Below are positions 1-13,117 of a stretch of 64,000 nucleotides of DNA, one piece after another (positions within the stretch are counted from its first letter, which is position 1; each line of letters opens with the position of its first letter). The notes under the pieces were generated by a model. It was not told the origin of the DNA, ran no database searches, and saw only the letters and a program-made list of their open reading frames with translations. Both the position numbers and the translations under genes were made by a program. The stretch is taken from positions 26,129,695 through 26,193,694 of the forward strand of contig NC_091143.1 of the NCBI RefSeq assembly GCF_041381155.1, read 5' to 3'. The DNA comes from Argopecten irradians (taxonomy: Eukaryota > Mollusca > Bivalvia > Pectinida > Pectinidae).

Positions 1-1234
1 TGCTCCACCACTGACAATGGTATTTTTTCACTATCTAAAACAAGAGCAGACGATTTAGGTATTTTTCTTCAGTTACAAAAGTTACTTACTTAACACCATT
101 ACCACCATTGGATAGTTTGAGCTTCTAATTTTAATTCAAGTTAAAAGTATGAAAAATAATTAATTGCATCCCGAAAAAATTCCGTCGCACTATATCCTAT
201 ATGGAATGAAGTACTGGTTGCGCATGCACCAGCGGCAAAATAAATTATTTTACATTATTTTCTGTGTTAATTAAACATATATATACACGATTGAACACCA
301 ATTATTGTTCATTTATTCTCTGTAAGCGGTGGGCATCTTTAAGAAAAAACAATTTGAGGCATAAAACATTATGTATTTGCATTGATTGTGTTATGGTACA
401 ACATTATAATGTATGCTATGATATAACATGCACAAAATGCTAGAGGGTACCTGCTATGTGTTTTTACTCCAACATATGGAGAAATAATTAACTAATATAA
501 AGCAATGTTTTAAAGAGACCCTTTCTAACTTTATAACCTGTCAAAACCAAACGAATTGTTTGTTTGACATTTTCATTTTCCAGACAGGTGTTTAATAAAA
601 GATTTGTAGACTATGTCTTCCAATAATTTCTAGTGAAAAGATCAGTCTTTAAAAATACTAATACATATTAAAATCAGTTATATTTCTTGAGTAGTCTGGT
701 AATGTCTGAAATAACACTCTTTTGAACATCTGCAGTCATAGTATTTAAAAATAACTCAAAATCAGTTGTAAGATACTTGTTTCCATCTTTACTGGCTCAG
801 ATATTACACCATTATACAATACTGATCTTTATAAGTTCATGTAACAGGGTGAGCAGAAAGCTACAATGCGAATGTATCACTATGTACATTCAAAACCTGT
901 TATTATATCTCAATGGCAACGCTGTTGCTTATTTTTTGCAGTCCGACAAATATAGCAATGTTCTTGGGAAACATGCATCTTTATAAGTTCTTTAACCAGA
1001 CAAATACCAAATTATGAATTCACTTGAATAGAGTTCGGTATCATAAAACAATTATGTCCCTCTGTGTCGGGATAAATCTTCGCCCTCGGGAAAATAACTC
1101 TTTCCAGGCAGACAATTATAGATGTATCCCTCCACATAGGGCCTTACTTGTTTAATACACTACTCCCCATTTCAAACGTATTCGCCCCGACACATGTTCT
1201 CTCCCAAGGAAGACTACAAATACTGCCACTTGGA
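1..1234. other. AT-rich stretch, no gene recognised
   Basis: No coding exon with family resemblance and no splice-bounded frame was found on either strand. The short open frames are isolated and of low complexity. Confidence 0.5.
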
Positions 1235-1375
1235 GTTGTCTACGGCACCAAATGTAACAGAGCGAGAGTAGTGTGCCGCCAGCTGGGCTCGAACCGACGA
1301 CCCCGGGCTTTCTGGTCCGCCACTCTATCGTCTGTGCTTAAGGGTAATCACCCCTAGCGCGAAGCTAGTAGGCGA
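1235..1375 (-). repeat. tRNA-like repeat, possibly part of a short retroelement
   Basis: Read on the minus strand there is a pol III B-box-like GGTTCGAGCCC (1285-1295) preceded by a tRNA-like A-box region. About 27 bases after the B box comes GTTACA followed by a TGGTGCC motif (1244-1258). The same order recurs near 46.7 kb. It could be a tRNA-derived SINE, or the end of a small LTR-type fossil followed by a primer-binding-like site; I cannot decide. It is too imperfect to be a functional tRNA gene. Confidence 0.45.
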
Positions 1376-2040
1376 CCGTACAACTATGTATAATGAATAC
1401 CTGCTAATGCGTATACATGGACCTTCAAATGTTCTATAACTTCCCTGTAAGACCAATATCGTATAATTTACAAATATTCCATTTATGCTAATATCGTATG
1501 ACTAATAACATTCCATTTATGCATGTAACGGTTCAATGAACTCTGAATAGTTAAAAATTTGAGTAAACTTATTTAAAAGACGATAGAATGATGTTCAGAC
1601 AAATTACTATACTTACACTGTATCATCTTACAATATTGAATTAAATCCACACATTTTGATTCGATCAATATAAGGTCAATTGCTGTGTAAAGACCTGTTA
1701 CAGTTACTATAATGATATAATTTTTGAACCAATAGCCAAGTGGTTTTGTAGTACTATAACAGAGAATATCTAAGACACAGATTTAAAAAAATCAAAAAGC
1801 CTCAGGGACCTGTGCGAGGGATTATTTAATGTTGCCCTTCCGAAATATCACATTTTAAAAATTATGCGTTTCTGCATATTTTGATTTGTAAATTTAAATT
1901 ATTTTTTCTAGAGTCTTTAAATGGAGGCTTATTTTTAGTAACATCAACATTTTCTCCGAATTAGTACACCCACTTCCGGTTCTTGTACACCAAAACTACA
2001 TGTATTTTGTAACTACTTTGACAATAATATCAACAAAAGA
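1376..2040. other. No gene recognised
   Basis: AT-rich sequence with no supported exon, RNA gene or clear repeat. Confidence 0.5.
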
Positions 2041-2136
2041 TCATGAAAATTTAAGAAATTCTGAAATTGGTGAAGTTGTCATATAGATGATGGAAATTTA
2101 AGAAAATCTGAAACTGGTGAAGTTGTCATATTAAGG
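2041..2136. repeat. Short tandem duplication, two units of about 48 bp
   Basis: Two adjacent similar units, each holding GAAATTTAAGAAA/TTTAAGAAA and GGTGAAGTTGTCATAT. The second unit lies at the left edge of the block duplicated at 19.34 kb. Confidence 0.65.
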
Positions 2137-2703
2137 TAAAACTCTTCGAGGGTCTATTTTTAGACACGTTCCAGCAAATACTACAATTTTGCTAGCAATT
2201 TATATTTGATTAGGAAAACAATATTATTTATTTCAACCACATTCATGATTACATCTCCGAAGTGTAGTCTAATATTTAAAACAATTTATATTGATAGATA
2301 AAGTGAAATGGAAGCTTTGGGGTGCCTCAATTAGAAAATGTAAGGAAATTCTATTGTAGATGTTTTACTTCTTTCGAATTTTTATTCCAATGGTTCAGAA
2401 ACCTGATATGATATTCCCTTATCCAGTGCTCCGACAGGCTACCTACATCAATATCGAGAAGATACAATGTGTGCTGTCCATGATTCCCTCATAGTTCCAG
2501 CATTACATGTAACTATCAGAATATTTCTTGGGAGCTATTGTCTTGCAGGAATACCTGACATTCAGCTGGGTGGAAGCAGTTTTGAAGCGTTTCTCGAAGT
2601 AGCGGAGAAACGTAACTTTAACTCAATTATCTTCTAAGAAGTGCCTCATGCACTTTCAGAACATATCAGCGTGCCTGTCATGGTATTCATATAATAATAT
2701 CAC

Positions 2704-4509
2704 TTATTCATCGATAACAAAATCAGAAAGATATAACGGTACATCAAAGAGAGAAGTATGTATTCCTAAGTCATCACATATGTGAAGAAGTGCCGTTTTC
2801 GCGTCTTGCAAGCTCTCCTTCACAACCGAAACATTGCACACGGTTTTTATCGTCGTCATACTTTCGTTGTTGTCAATAGACTTTGAGCCGTAGAATCTAA
2901 TTCCTTTCGATTTGATAAGTTCTTCAATTTTGTTTCCAAATTCGGCACCGCAGAGTAGATGTTTGTGGACAGGCCAGTGACACGTGATGCCTATTACATG
3001 TCCCTGTGGTTGGAGCTCCGGGACAGGTGGTCGAATCCCTACAGAAATAATTATTACATACCAAACAAGATCGAATCCGTAGCAGGAGTACATATAATCT
3101 CGTATATAATTCCCACCCATCCTCCCATTTATTTCCAGCAATTTTGATCCTTTTGTTGTCATCTTCATTTCTACGTTAAAAACGCCATTGCGGAGACCAA
3201 TTTCGATACAACAGTCAGATGCTGCTCTCTGTAGTTGGGTGATCTTGTATGAAGGCAGGCATGACGGCATGGACATGGATGTTTCTAAGAAAGATCCTGG
3301 CCTTGTAGGACCGTTATCTGAAACAACTGCCGCGATGACCTCCCCTTGATAGAGGATGACTTCGATATCGTGTTCAGTACCATCAAAATACTCCATTATC
3401 ATCATTGGCTCTCCGGTTGAGAAACCAATTGTGCGCTTCATGATCAAATTCAAACATTCTTTTTCATTCCGAACCAGCTTTACTCCATCTGCATGAGCTC
3501 CATGTTCTGGCTTACAGACTGCAGGGAGTCCGACAACACCAATGGCATGTTTCAGTGTTTCTTCGCACATGACTCTGGCAGACCTTCCGGTGTATCCGAA
3601 TGTACGAGGATAGTAGGGAACACCAGCAGTTTCTTGTCGAAGGAAACTGTTGATCAAATTTTTGCCTCTAGCAATGATAGCCCCTTTTACTCCAACGCCT
3701 CCTGCCAGTTGAAGTTTGTCGCAGATATATGCAGTCAGTGGTGCACATTCATCTTTAAACGTACAACATCCATCAATATTCAGACGAAGATCTGTTAATA
3801 TCTGAACTATTTCGCTTGCGTATGTGTGATCAAGCTGGTGGTTGGTAAAATCGTACTGAATGTATTTATATACATTACCAGGTGGAGAGATTTCAGTTGA
3901 AACAAGAATAACCTGGGGACAAAAACAAGATACATTACTGAAATTCTCATGTTAATTATAAATAAATAAAGATTTTGGTTTAATAAATAGCACTCAGAAA
4001 AATGAGCATTTCAATCGGATAAATCATTTGAACTTGCTATAAGGGACTCTTTCTACGCCAATGTATTAGTATACAATATGACTGTAGCTCATTGATATTT
4101 CCTATAAACCCCACACTGACTCTAAATGTTATTGAAACATATTGAAACAGAAATCCATTGGAAGTTGAACAGAGCATCATTTCACTACGTTAAATGTATG
4201 AACCGTTTTCCTCTTCTTTTTACCATCTTTATCGTTGTGTTTCATAAACAATTCACAGTAAACGTTTTAAGTAAATCTTAACTATTAATGATAAAGAAAT
4301 TTCGATCAACGTATTATTTGAAGTATCTTGCGTCCATCTAAAACCTCGACTATAAGCAGATATACATCGAATTACTTTAACTCCATAACTTGTAATGGAA
4401 GCTCGAATAAATCTTTGGCGATCATCTCGTCACCGATGATTAATATGGTTTTGTTTTCTAACATCTTCATCTCTTTTTCCGTCAAACTGTGTCTCCCGAT
4501 TTCTTCCAT
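2704..4509 (-). pseudogene. Carnosine-synthase-like ATP-grasp gene, copy 1 (first exon frameshifted)
   Basis: Two exons on the minus strand. Exon 1 is 4509-4376 (134 nt) with donor GTAATT. Exon 2 is 3912-2704 after acceptor CCCCAG and is fully open for 402 codons. It encodes the ATP-grasp fold typical of carnosine synthase (CARNS1), which ligates beta-alanine and L-histidine using ATP. Visible motifs are the nucleotide-binding lysine in AVCKPEHGAHADG, the MIMEYFDG segment and the metal-binding E-x-N of LLEINGRMGG. It is about 92% identical in protein to copy 2 over the last 317 residues. Compared with the 135-nt exon 1 of copy 2, this exon lacks one base near the GCCAAAGATTTATTC segment, so the start codon no longer reads into exon 2. 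It may be a recent pseudogene, an allele with an alternative start, or a sequence error. Exon 2 shows no stop, so any decay is young. The substrate is inferred from the family only. Confidence 0.75.
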
Positions 4510-5480
4510 GGTCTCTATGTTAAAGATGAATCTGGTCTATCTACAATATAACAACACAGCAACCATATCTAATTATCGCTTAATAATGTAACAACTGCAA
4601 TTATTTATATCTTCAACAATCCCAGCACGGAATATTAATAACGGTCTCAACGATCTTAAAACTATTTTATTGCAATTCCTATGAAGTATAGTTCTGGATC
4701 GCGTCGATCCACAGTGATAGCTCAATTTGACGAGCATCCGGCTAGTTATTTTGTCTTGTTTAAGCGTGTTTTTTAATCATTACCGAAGTAATTGGATGAA
4801 GATTTCCAGAGTGTCATTTAGGAGGTACGAACCATATCCTGTTTATCAGGACCGATCTGAAGTCTATTTTAACGTGAAAAATGTCCCCAAAAATCCTATG
4901 TTCGGAAAGTCGTGTTTTCAACACCCGAAAAATCAGAAAACGTAAAGAAATCAGACTTTTGACCATATTTAAAGTACAATATCGGCTATTTTTGCAATAC
5001 TTGAAATATGAAATCGAGTATATAGTAAGACAATCTTTAGTTTAGTACAAATAAGTTGACACTATACAGTTATTTCAGCTAATTCAAGAAAGAGTTTAGT
5101 TAGCATTACCATTTTTGCTATTTTTTGATGCAAACATTTATAAAATCTTACCCTGAACAATATCAGTTTATTTAATTTTTCTTTGATATGAATGCATGAC
5201 CGATAATACATAAGCCAGAACAAAAAATCGATATCAACCTGTCAAGTTGACTGATCTTGCAATTTGAAGTGTTTTTATATCTAGATTTCCGACAAAACAC
5301 ACATTTTGGTAGCTAATATTTCGGAAAATAGTAAAGCAAATACTTCCAAAGTTGTTTTATCCTTTTTTGTATATTTTGTTCTTGTTATTTTGATCATTTG
5401 TTATAAAAATGGTATAAATATGCACATGTTACTAGTGGGGCGACAACTGAAGGTGTATCGCTGATCAAATGAAGAGACTT
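4510..5480. other. Upstream flank of copy 1; right edge of duplicated block near 4865
   Basis: Sequence to about 4865 matches the flank of copy 2 (to about 22435), for example around GGAGGTACGAACCAT at 4820. Beyond that the two loci diverge. No gene is seen in the remaining AT-rich sequence. Confidence 0.6.
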
Positions 5481-5487
5481 GCGAAAG

Positions 5488-5620
5488 GGAAATAGCTCTT
5501 AGAGCTATTTCATTATGTTAGGAAATCATTTCACAGATTGAAGTAAATTGAAGTAGATCTGATAAAAGACAAGAGGCCTATGGGCCTTAACGGTCATCTG
5601 AGTTCGGATAAAGAATGAAA
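5488..5620. repeat. Hairpin plus interspersed-repeat segment
   Basis: GAAATAGCTC, a 3-base spacer and GAGCTATTTC form a perfect small hairpin near 5489-5511. It is followed by CCTATGGGCCTTAACGGTC (around 5578), which I associate with a common bivalve interspersed repeat. That association comes from memory, not from a search. Confidence 0.4.
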
Positions 5621-5854
5621 CAAAGACATATAAACACAATTCAAATGCTCATCAGGCTCTTGAAATCAGTAAATGTTTAAAGAGTTTTTGATTCCTTTAC
5701 ATCTGTAGCATTTACTAGGAAAACTGAGCAAAATAATACTCATACATGTGTTTTCCCTATATAAACTAAAGTAAATTTGACCCCCTCCCCAGGGAAAAAT
5801 CTGAGATCCCAGGGTCACTAATATATGAAGAGTATTTGGTTCCAACATATCTTT

Positions 5855-6260
5855 GAATCCAGAAGATGATTTTTCACGGCTTCGGTGCTCGCAAATTCAT
5901 CAAAGTACATCGTAAAACTCATTTTAGCCATTCTAAATCGTAAAATTTTTCCAAGGGGGAGACCGCCGGACCCCCCAAACACCAAAGTTTGGCGCCTTCA
6001 GCGCTCGCAAATTCAACAAAATGTATCGTAAAACTCTTCTCTGCCACTCTAAATCGTATATTTTTTCCCCGGGGAGACCCCCGGATCCCTCAAACACCAA
6101 AATCTCGCGCCTTCGGCGCTCAAAAAATCATCAAAATACATTGTAAAGCTCACCTCAGTCATTCTAAATTCTAATATTTTTCCAGGGGATACCTCGGACC
6201 CCCCATACTCGCATGCTAATTTGCGTATTCATTAATTTCCTGTTAGCGACGCCACTGTGT
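5855..6260. repeat. Tandem array of about 120-bp units (three imperfect copies)
   Basis: Each unit carries CATCGTAAAACTCAT, an AGCCATTCTAAATCGTA stretch, GGGGAGACC.CCGGACCCC, CACCAAA and GCGCCTTC.GCGCTC. The array ends at GCGACGCCACTG (around 6245), matching the end of the element at 57.7-58.8 kb. It looks like a truncated copy of the same non-autonomous element. A short frame crosses the array but is an artefact of the repeat. Confidence 0.7.
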
Positions 6261-6390
6261 GTACGAGGATTATATGTAATACGTATATCAAGTATCTCCT
6301 GTGGGGGGGTTACAAAATATTGAGGATCGTTGCCGATGATGGACGACGGACAAAAGGCGATTAGACTTGCTATACCTTGCATAGTAAATA

Positions 6391-6606
6391 CTTATAAGGC
6401 CAAAAATAGGGTTGGTAGGTCGGTTTCTTTTCTTCATTTCTTTCTTTCTTTTTTTGTTTCTTTCACTCTAAGAAATGGCCGGAACCAAAGTCTGAAATCG
6501 AAATTACGACTTTTAATTTTTCTGTAGGAAAGTGGAAAAAAATAGGGTCGAAGGTAAAACATCAGGGTCGGTCGAGTTACCCTAAACAGGCATTTTTTGG
6601 CCTAAT
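6391..6606. mobile_element. Small inverted-repeat element (MITE)
   Basis: The left end TAAGGCCAAAAATAGGGTT mirrors the right end CAGGCATTTTTTGGCCTAAT as terminal inverted repeats. The interior has no coding capacity. The target-site duplication is probably TA or TTA; the edges are uncertain. Confidence 0.55.
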
Positions 6607-7586
6607 ACATAGAAGAAAATCATGACCGAGGTAATATCAGGTGTTTAGGCATCTAGGTTCTGGATAAAAAGTTTAAAAAGGCTTAAAGATTTTAGCCTAT
6701 TTGAATTCTGTGTCCTTGAATGAAGGTCAGGGTCATTTATTTGAACAAACTTAAAGCCCTTCATCCTTGATCCTAGCATATCATATACATATAGTTATCA
6801 GATGACATCATCAGTATATATGGACAGTATCTATGATGTAATAAATACTCAATGACATCACTAATATTAGCATTAATCCTACTGATACTGTTGTTCTGCC
6901 AAATATAAACTGATTCTGATATATTAATAATGACATGATATCAAGTGGAAGTATCAAACATATGACATCACAAGTTTTGAATTCTTACCCTGGAAATATG
7001 CATTTTCATGCATAACATTTAAAAGTCTCCGTTACCAACATTTCATCAAAAGGAATCTGTTGTATAAATAAGAAATTGATAATAATAGATAATTTGGTCT
7101 GACCGGACACTCAATCTCTTAAAAATACATAAGTTGTTCAAAGAACAAGAAAAATCAAATAGTGTTTTACATAAAAATCACAAAACAACTTAATTGCTAT
7201 AAGTTTATATGTATATCAGGCAATTGATTAATTAATCAAGTTGAAATAACAAAAAAATTATGCTATATAGATTGTATGACAGCAGACACCCAATAAGTTA
7301 TTATCGCATGAGTAAGTTTTTCGAATAAAACAAGAAATTGAAGTTCACTTGAAATATTGAACATTTACCTTGCATACTTACCATGAAAGTGAGCAATTAA
7401 GCCAACTACCTCCTCTTATCCATTTCACATCCTTCCAAAATTTGTTTTCTATCTCTTGTTAGAATTGTGTTTACAGTACTGGTCTTTGATGTCTTGTGTA
7501 ATGTTACAGCATTGTAAGTCTATTTTTATTTAGTTCAGTAAAACTGCAGTAAAACATTAAAATGGCGTTATGATGAAATCATGTCA
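6607..7586. other. No gene recognised
   Basis: AT-rich non-coding sequence. No supported exon, RNA gene or well-bounded repeat. Confidence 0.5.
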
Positions 7587-7590
7587 TTAA

Positions 7591-8475
7591 GGTAGGTCCA
7601 TACTTTTAAAAACCGCGCCAATTTATATGACGCTAAACCGGTAGCTGTCGAGGTTGTTTTAATTCCAGAATGGTTTCCGATACGTTACGACCAAGGACGT
7701 ATATGAATCTTATAAATCCTTGGTTACGACATTCCACTTGGATATTTTTTCAATAGGTGAAAATTGTCAACATAAAATCATTAGATACATCAAATAAAAG
7801 CAACGAAGTAAATATATGATGCTATCTCTGAGGTTTTTGCGTCTCTGTCGTAAATGGGAATGGATTTTCAAACACTGGAAGTAAGTTCAGTCGCAATAAA
7901 TAATAAGAGGGGACCCGTCCCGACTGAAATTCCGGAATTCTAAAAAAACCCGACTACTTTTTGGAGAAAATCATAAAAATAAAGAAACATAAAACAGATA
8001 TGATATGACAAAAACATATGAACTGATGTAGAATGCTTTTTTGTGGCATGAGTTTAAAAAAAAGAGAGAAATATGACCCATCTTAGCCCTGGATGAAATC
8101 GGGGTAGGGTTGTGAGTAACAAACTTTAAGCTTATACAATTGTGAAAATTTAATCGAGGACTCAATTTTTTTTATATGATATTTGAAAACTATATTACCT
8201 TAGGCATATCATATACAAATGTTGTGAAATTGACATAGGTTTTCATTTCCTTTTTTGCCTATTCATTGATTTTTTTAGTGGCAAAAATATGGCAAAACAT
8301 GATAATTACGTATAGAAACGGTCCTCGAAAATAAATTTCAAGCTCAAATATCTCGAAAAGTAATTTGAGAACACCCATTTTTCTATACAGATTTGAAATT
8401 TGCAGGAAAAATGCAAGAAAATAAGACCAGTTGAAAAAAAATGACACGGGGTTTTTCCATAAGTATGGAGCTACC
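7591..8475. mobile_element. Non-autonomous TTAA-flanked DNA transposon, 885 bp
   Basis: TTAA (7587-7590) is followed by GGTAGGTCCATACTT. The right end AAGTATGGAGCTACC is followed by TTAA (8476-8479). Inverted ends plus a TTAA target duplication are the hallmark of piggyBac- or Kolobok-type elements. No transposase is recognisable inside; the minus-strand frames look random. The superfamily is inferred from the target site alone. Confidence 0.7.
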
Positions 8476-8479
8476 TTAA

Positions 8480-11225
8480 TATCAAACTTACAGTATTCAA
8501 AGAGTTGCATCTGCAATGTATGTTTGTATAGCGGTGATCTACTTGTGGCTTTATATATAGAGAGAGATATCAATGTAAATAATTTACATTTCAACATTTG
8601 GTCTTAGGCTATAGCTATACATGGCTTACTATGTAAGTTTGTACAATAATTCTATGAAATGCTAGTTCAGGTTCTAGAATCAGAAACATATAACATTTTT
8701 GATATCTTATATTGATGATTTTTTTTTCAAAGTACCTATTGTTCATTTTTTTATAAATGAAAAAGATTTAAAAAATATGTTTATTGAAGAAATTCTCTCA
8801 AAGAAAAGGAAATCAAATTCTTCAGTAGCCGTGTTTATTCTTTATAGACATTTCACATAATGGAAGTGGTGTTTTTTTTAGTGCATATCCAACATAATTA
8901 TGTTCTTAAATGTTGATCATATACATTGTCAAACAAGATCTGCCAGATTTTTTTCAGGTTTGTCTTCTTTAGTAGTCACTTATATTTAGTGTACGGCTAT
9001 CCGTCGCATGGACGTGTCTCTTTGCATTTGATCTACTATACTAGAAGGTAGCATTTTAATCATACAATGATATGATAATTAAGCAACATATTAGGAGAAA
9101 CATATTCATACGGCATCTGTCTCAGAGTCAGTACAATAGACTGTCAGTTGTTACGAGTTGGTTTTAGTCCATGCAGTATAACCTACTGTAGCCTAACGCT
9201 AGATTCAGTCGCTGTCATGATCAGACTTGGTTCTGCAGTAGGCAGAGTACGAAAAACAATCATAATAAACAACAGCAACCTCAAATATCAGATAGCGAAT
9301 TATATCAACATCCGCCGATAGTGATAGGCCTAGCTTAAACAAGTAAAATACATAACTAGGCCAACATACCTGATATTGCCGATTGTAACTTGAAAAGCGA
9401 GGCGGCTTTCAACATCAATCTGAACCGGTTCAAACCGGATACACAAGTGACACAACGTTACCATGCACATTCCTTCTACTAGGTATATAGTCGTATAGCA
9501 ATCCTTTGTGCGGTTGAACGCCCCAAACAGCACCCATTTCCACAACACACGCAATCCCAAACAAGTATTTGGATATCATTGCAAGACTTATAAAACGTTT
9601 TTTTTTATAAATTCAAGTAGTTATATAATAAAATAAACAGTATTTTCATAAATACGACTAATTTATGGATGGTCCACTCTTCGATCCAATCGGTCAGAAT
9701 AGCTTTGAATGAAGGCGGCCCACAAGTCCTGATATTTCGTCTGCCATGTAAATTTACTGGGAACCTGCGAAATACCTACAATTTCCAAGACCGTCTTGTG
9801 GTCGTTCTTCATAATATTTTCAAAGACCAAAGATACCGTTTTGCTCAGAATTATTAAAATTTTTATTGTGTGGAATCTCAGTTTGTCAACTTTTAGCGTT
9901 TGTTCGCTAGGTCGAATTAAACAATGAAAATGTTGATTTTTGCATGTTTAACCAAAAAATTCTCCCTCGAATGACTTTTCGTAATTATGAAAATCATGTC
10001 AAATGATAGATCACGCCAAGATTTATCAGCATACAAAATTTCAACAAATTCGTACCTACCGTTTCCTTAGGTTAAATTAGCCGTGTAAACATTTCGTTCA
10101 AGAATGATTACTCCGTTTTCGCTCTTTCTCTTCATTTAATATTTATCCCTATCACAAAAATTTGGCTGAATATCAAAATGTGTCTACGTCCATAAATTAT
10201 AAATTGAAATTGAACTTTTCTTTTATTCCGTTATCTTATTGAAAATTATGTAATTCCCATCAAGCTCCATGGTGGAAAATGAAAAACTGACCTATTCAAA
10301 TATTTGATCAAAAAGGAACTTCAATCTCACTTTATAAAGAACGCTCCATTATGGTGGTAATACCCCCGAAGGATTTTGCAATCTGATTAGTCACAGAATA
10401 GATATTCACATTTATGATATTTCAACGTAGGGACTAAGCCAATTTGAAAAATTTAGTCAATTGGCACTAAATGAGGATTTGATCGACCTCACGTCTTTTA
10501 TATTTGAGGATATCTTGATACAGTTGTCTCTTTTAGGTGGGAATAGCATACATAGAAAATTAATTAATAACTATCTAAACACTTGAGACGGTAATAACTG
10601 AATAATTCTTGAATAAAAAGAGACATATTATTCAATTTGGACTTCAAAACAGCCTTGAAAACGGCCAGTATACCAACTTTGATCAACCATGTTATCTCAG
10701 CTTGTGAAAGTAAAATGCTTTACTTTCAAAGCCTTTTATTTACAAATTTCATTTCAAAAGATTCCATCCAAATGAGTATCAATTGTATTGTTGATATCAA
10801 TTTCTTATCTTAGCAATCAAACAAGGACATAATTATGCAATGTGCATGTTGTCATACTTTTCCCTGTGTTGATTTCAACTAATGTTTTAGGTAATCTGTG
10901 CTGTCCTTAAAATGTTCTTGCCATACAGTAATTTTATCTCATTATCTCATGATAACCATTTAAGTTTACATTTGGCTTCAAAGTTTAAATTGGATTTCAA
11001 ATTCAAGCAAATATCCATATTTTTCTAATTTTTAAAGGATCAAGAAAAACACTTTCCAAATTTTTATTTGTGGCGACTTTTTTTCTTGTATAAAACAAAG
11101 TCAGATCTGTATGAAAACAATAATGTTGCAATTATTTTGGGGTAACACCCTATCTTTACTGGACTATACAAGGAAATCTCTCCAAAGAGGATTCTGCATC
11201 CACATAGTTTTAACCCTGGCTGCGC
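8480..11225. other. Long gene-less stretch
   Basis: No exon, RNA gene or mobile element with supportable ends. The open frames here, including the longest near 9330-9560 on the minus strand, have no recognisable motif or splice context. Confidence 0.45.
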
Positions 11226-11229
11226 CCTT

Positions 11230-12200
11230 GGAAGATATGTTTCATATTATTAGTATCTGATTACCCTAATTTTGAAGATTGTTTTGCTAAAGAAGATGCT
11301 TTGAATTTTAATTCTGTCGAATATGCATCTTTAATTTATGTGAACTTCGATTAGGTTGGTCGGTATGTGTGGTATAGTTGACCTGGTTTGGTTGACATTT
11401 CAGCGACATGATGGTTGGATGATATCGACTCAACTGTATCACTATACAAAACTTGTTTAGTGCATGCATCCAACACTAATAATGGTGTCAAGATTACAAG
11501 TGTATGATTTGGTATCGGATTCAGTACAGAAATTCCCATTTACTATAAGACGATCTCGTACCAGTCTGACATTTCCCCTTGCTCGGGTTGTTGATTCATC
11601 TCCAGATAAAGTGCTCGACTTGTATGTTTAATTTCTGTAAGAAATCGTTCATTTATATAGTATGGTGTGCCACTGAGGTGAGACTGTTGGCCCAGGCTCC
11701 GGATGAAAAGTGAACCTTGTTATGATAGGCCAAGACTTAACATGCATGTGCTTACTAAACACAATGACAGTTAAATGGAGCTATTTTGACATTGTCTATG
11801 AACTTATCTAGTTTTTCATGAAGGAAACACGAACCTAAGTTTAGCATCGGTGTTCTCGATGGGGTCTTCGTGCAGGTCACTTATACAAGATTGTCTTTTT
11901 AAGTTAAGTTGCATTTGTTTATATTAAGTTCCTGAAGGATCCTCTCTGCTGAAAATTAAACTTTTTCTATGGTTAGTTTTTTTTCTAAAATAAAATTTTG
12001 GAAGTTAATACACCAAAGTTGTAAAATGGAATAAACATAATGTGGTGGTAAGCCTGATTTTGAGCTATCTGTTTGACGCAAATTATGATTTTACAGGGAC
12101 TTCACTGTTTTGACATTACAAACGAAAAACTATTCAAAGCCATATTTGGTTGTCTGATAAGCGTGAATATTTACATAATTGACAAAACCAGTGCTGCTTT
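11230..12200. repeat. Block duplicated at 22.45-23.65 kb
   Basis: Sequence from GTATCTGATTACC onward (11250) through GTTGGTCGGTATGTGTGG (11353) and beyond 11900 matches 22470-23640 with scattered substitutions and small indels. It contains a frame that is open for about 95 codons in the other copy but interrupted here. No family is recognised, so it may be non-coding. Confidence 0.65.
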
Positions 12201-12332
12201 AAGAAAAAGATAATAATAATCCATCAAACCATTTTTTGCTCAGAATAGCAATATATGGTACCCCTATCCCCTAAATTAGGAAGATGAAAAATAACATTTC
12301 CTTAAGCATGATTAAACATTATCGAGTATAAC

Positions 12333-12930
12333 TTATAATATTATGTTTAATATTAACTCATCTACAACTGGCCAAGTTGATTTGTGGCTTTTCTCACTTA
12401 GGTCTCGGACGAAATTGGAGCCTTCCTTAGTGAAGTCTTTGTGGGCCACACGATCTCGTACAAGACTACGATCTTTCGCCAAAAACTCTAGCTCGTTGTG
12501 CAGTAAGAGTCTCATTTAAGAAGATACGAGGATTGTCAGTATTATGGTGCAAGATTTCAGCTGGAATAGCACGTCATAGACTTGGGCTCTAGTCCTATAC
12601 GAGTTGAATCTAATAATGATGTCTCTAGGACGATAGAAGGATGACCGGAAGCTATCGACACGGTGGGACCATGAGATGTCATGGTAGGAGAGAGAGATGC
12701 TCAATATATCTTTGAATAATGTTATAAGTATATCATCTGTATTTTCATCTCTTTGTTCCGGATTGCCTGCAACGTTAAGACAAGTGCGCCTACTGTATTG
12801 GTTCAAGTCGTCAATAAGACGGTTAGTAGAGATAGCTGTCCAAGGATCGGTTTTATTCCTTCCTTCACAGTATTTGGAATATCTAGTTAGCGCGGATGCC
12901 TTTTGCAGAATAAGGAATTGTTAAGCAGTT
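12333..12930 (-). pseudogene. LINE ORF1-like (L1 transposase_22-type) remnant
   Basis: The minus-strand frame 12806-12516 has the order typical of L1-like ORF1 proteins: a CLNVAGNPEQRDENTDD segment, then SHRVDSF, then RPRDIIIRFNSYRTRAQVY. The following frame (12515-12333) carries LAKDRSLVRDRVAHKDFT and STWPVVDELI, resembling the C-terminal basic part. The break between the frames near 12515 indicates decay. ORF1 proteins bind element RNA; no reverse transcriptase is adjacent. A domesticated host gene with such a domain is a less likely alternative. Confidence 0.6.
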
Positions 12931-13017
12931 TCTATGAGTTTATACATAATTTCACTATTGTTAATAGAAGATACCGTGTCAATGATTTCACTAACCTGCT
13001 CATCATCCTAGCGTTGC
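12840..13017. repeat. Block duplicated at 19.14-19.335 kb
   Basis: CAAGGATCGG to CATCATCCTAGCGTTGCCG matches 19143-19338 with small insertions. The match stops abruptly at GTTGCCG, after which the distal copy continues with sequence homologous to 2110 onward. Confidence 0.7.
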
Positions 13018-13117
13018 CGTTTAGCTTGTTGATTTCCATACTTGTCCCGACGAGAATGACTTGAGATTGCTTTAACATGTTGACAGAATTTAACAGAATT
13101 AGACACAGACAAATATA

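Noticed and set aside
2959-3798. Plus-strand open frames opposite the ATP-grasp exon (also 20952-21506)
   Set aside because: They are antisense shadows of a conserved exon and have no motif of their own. Both copies show them only because the coding strand is conserved.
5989-6174. Pro/Arg-rich frame PRIPQTPKSRAF
   Set aside because: It arises from the 120-bp tandem repeat, and the same wording appears in unrelated copies at 18.9 kb.
8259-9560. Minus-strand frames of 76-112 codons
   Set aside because: Low-complexity, hydrophobic composition from AT-rich DNA; no motif, no splice sites and partly inside a non-autonomous transposon.
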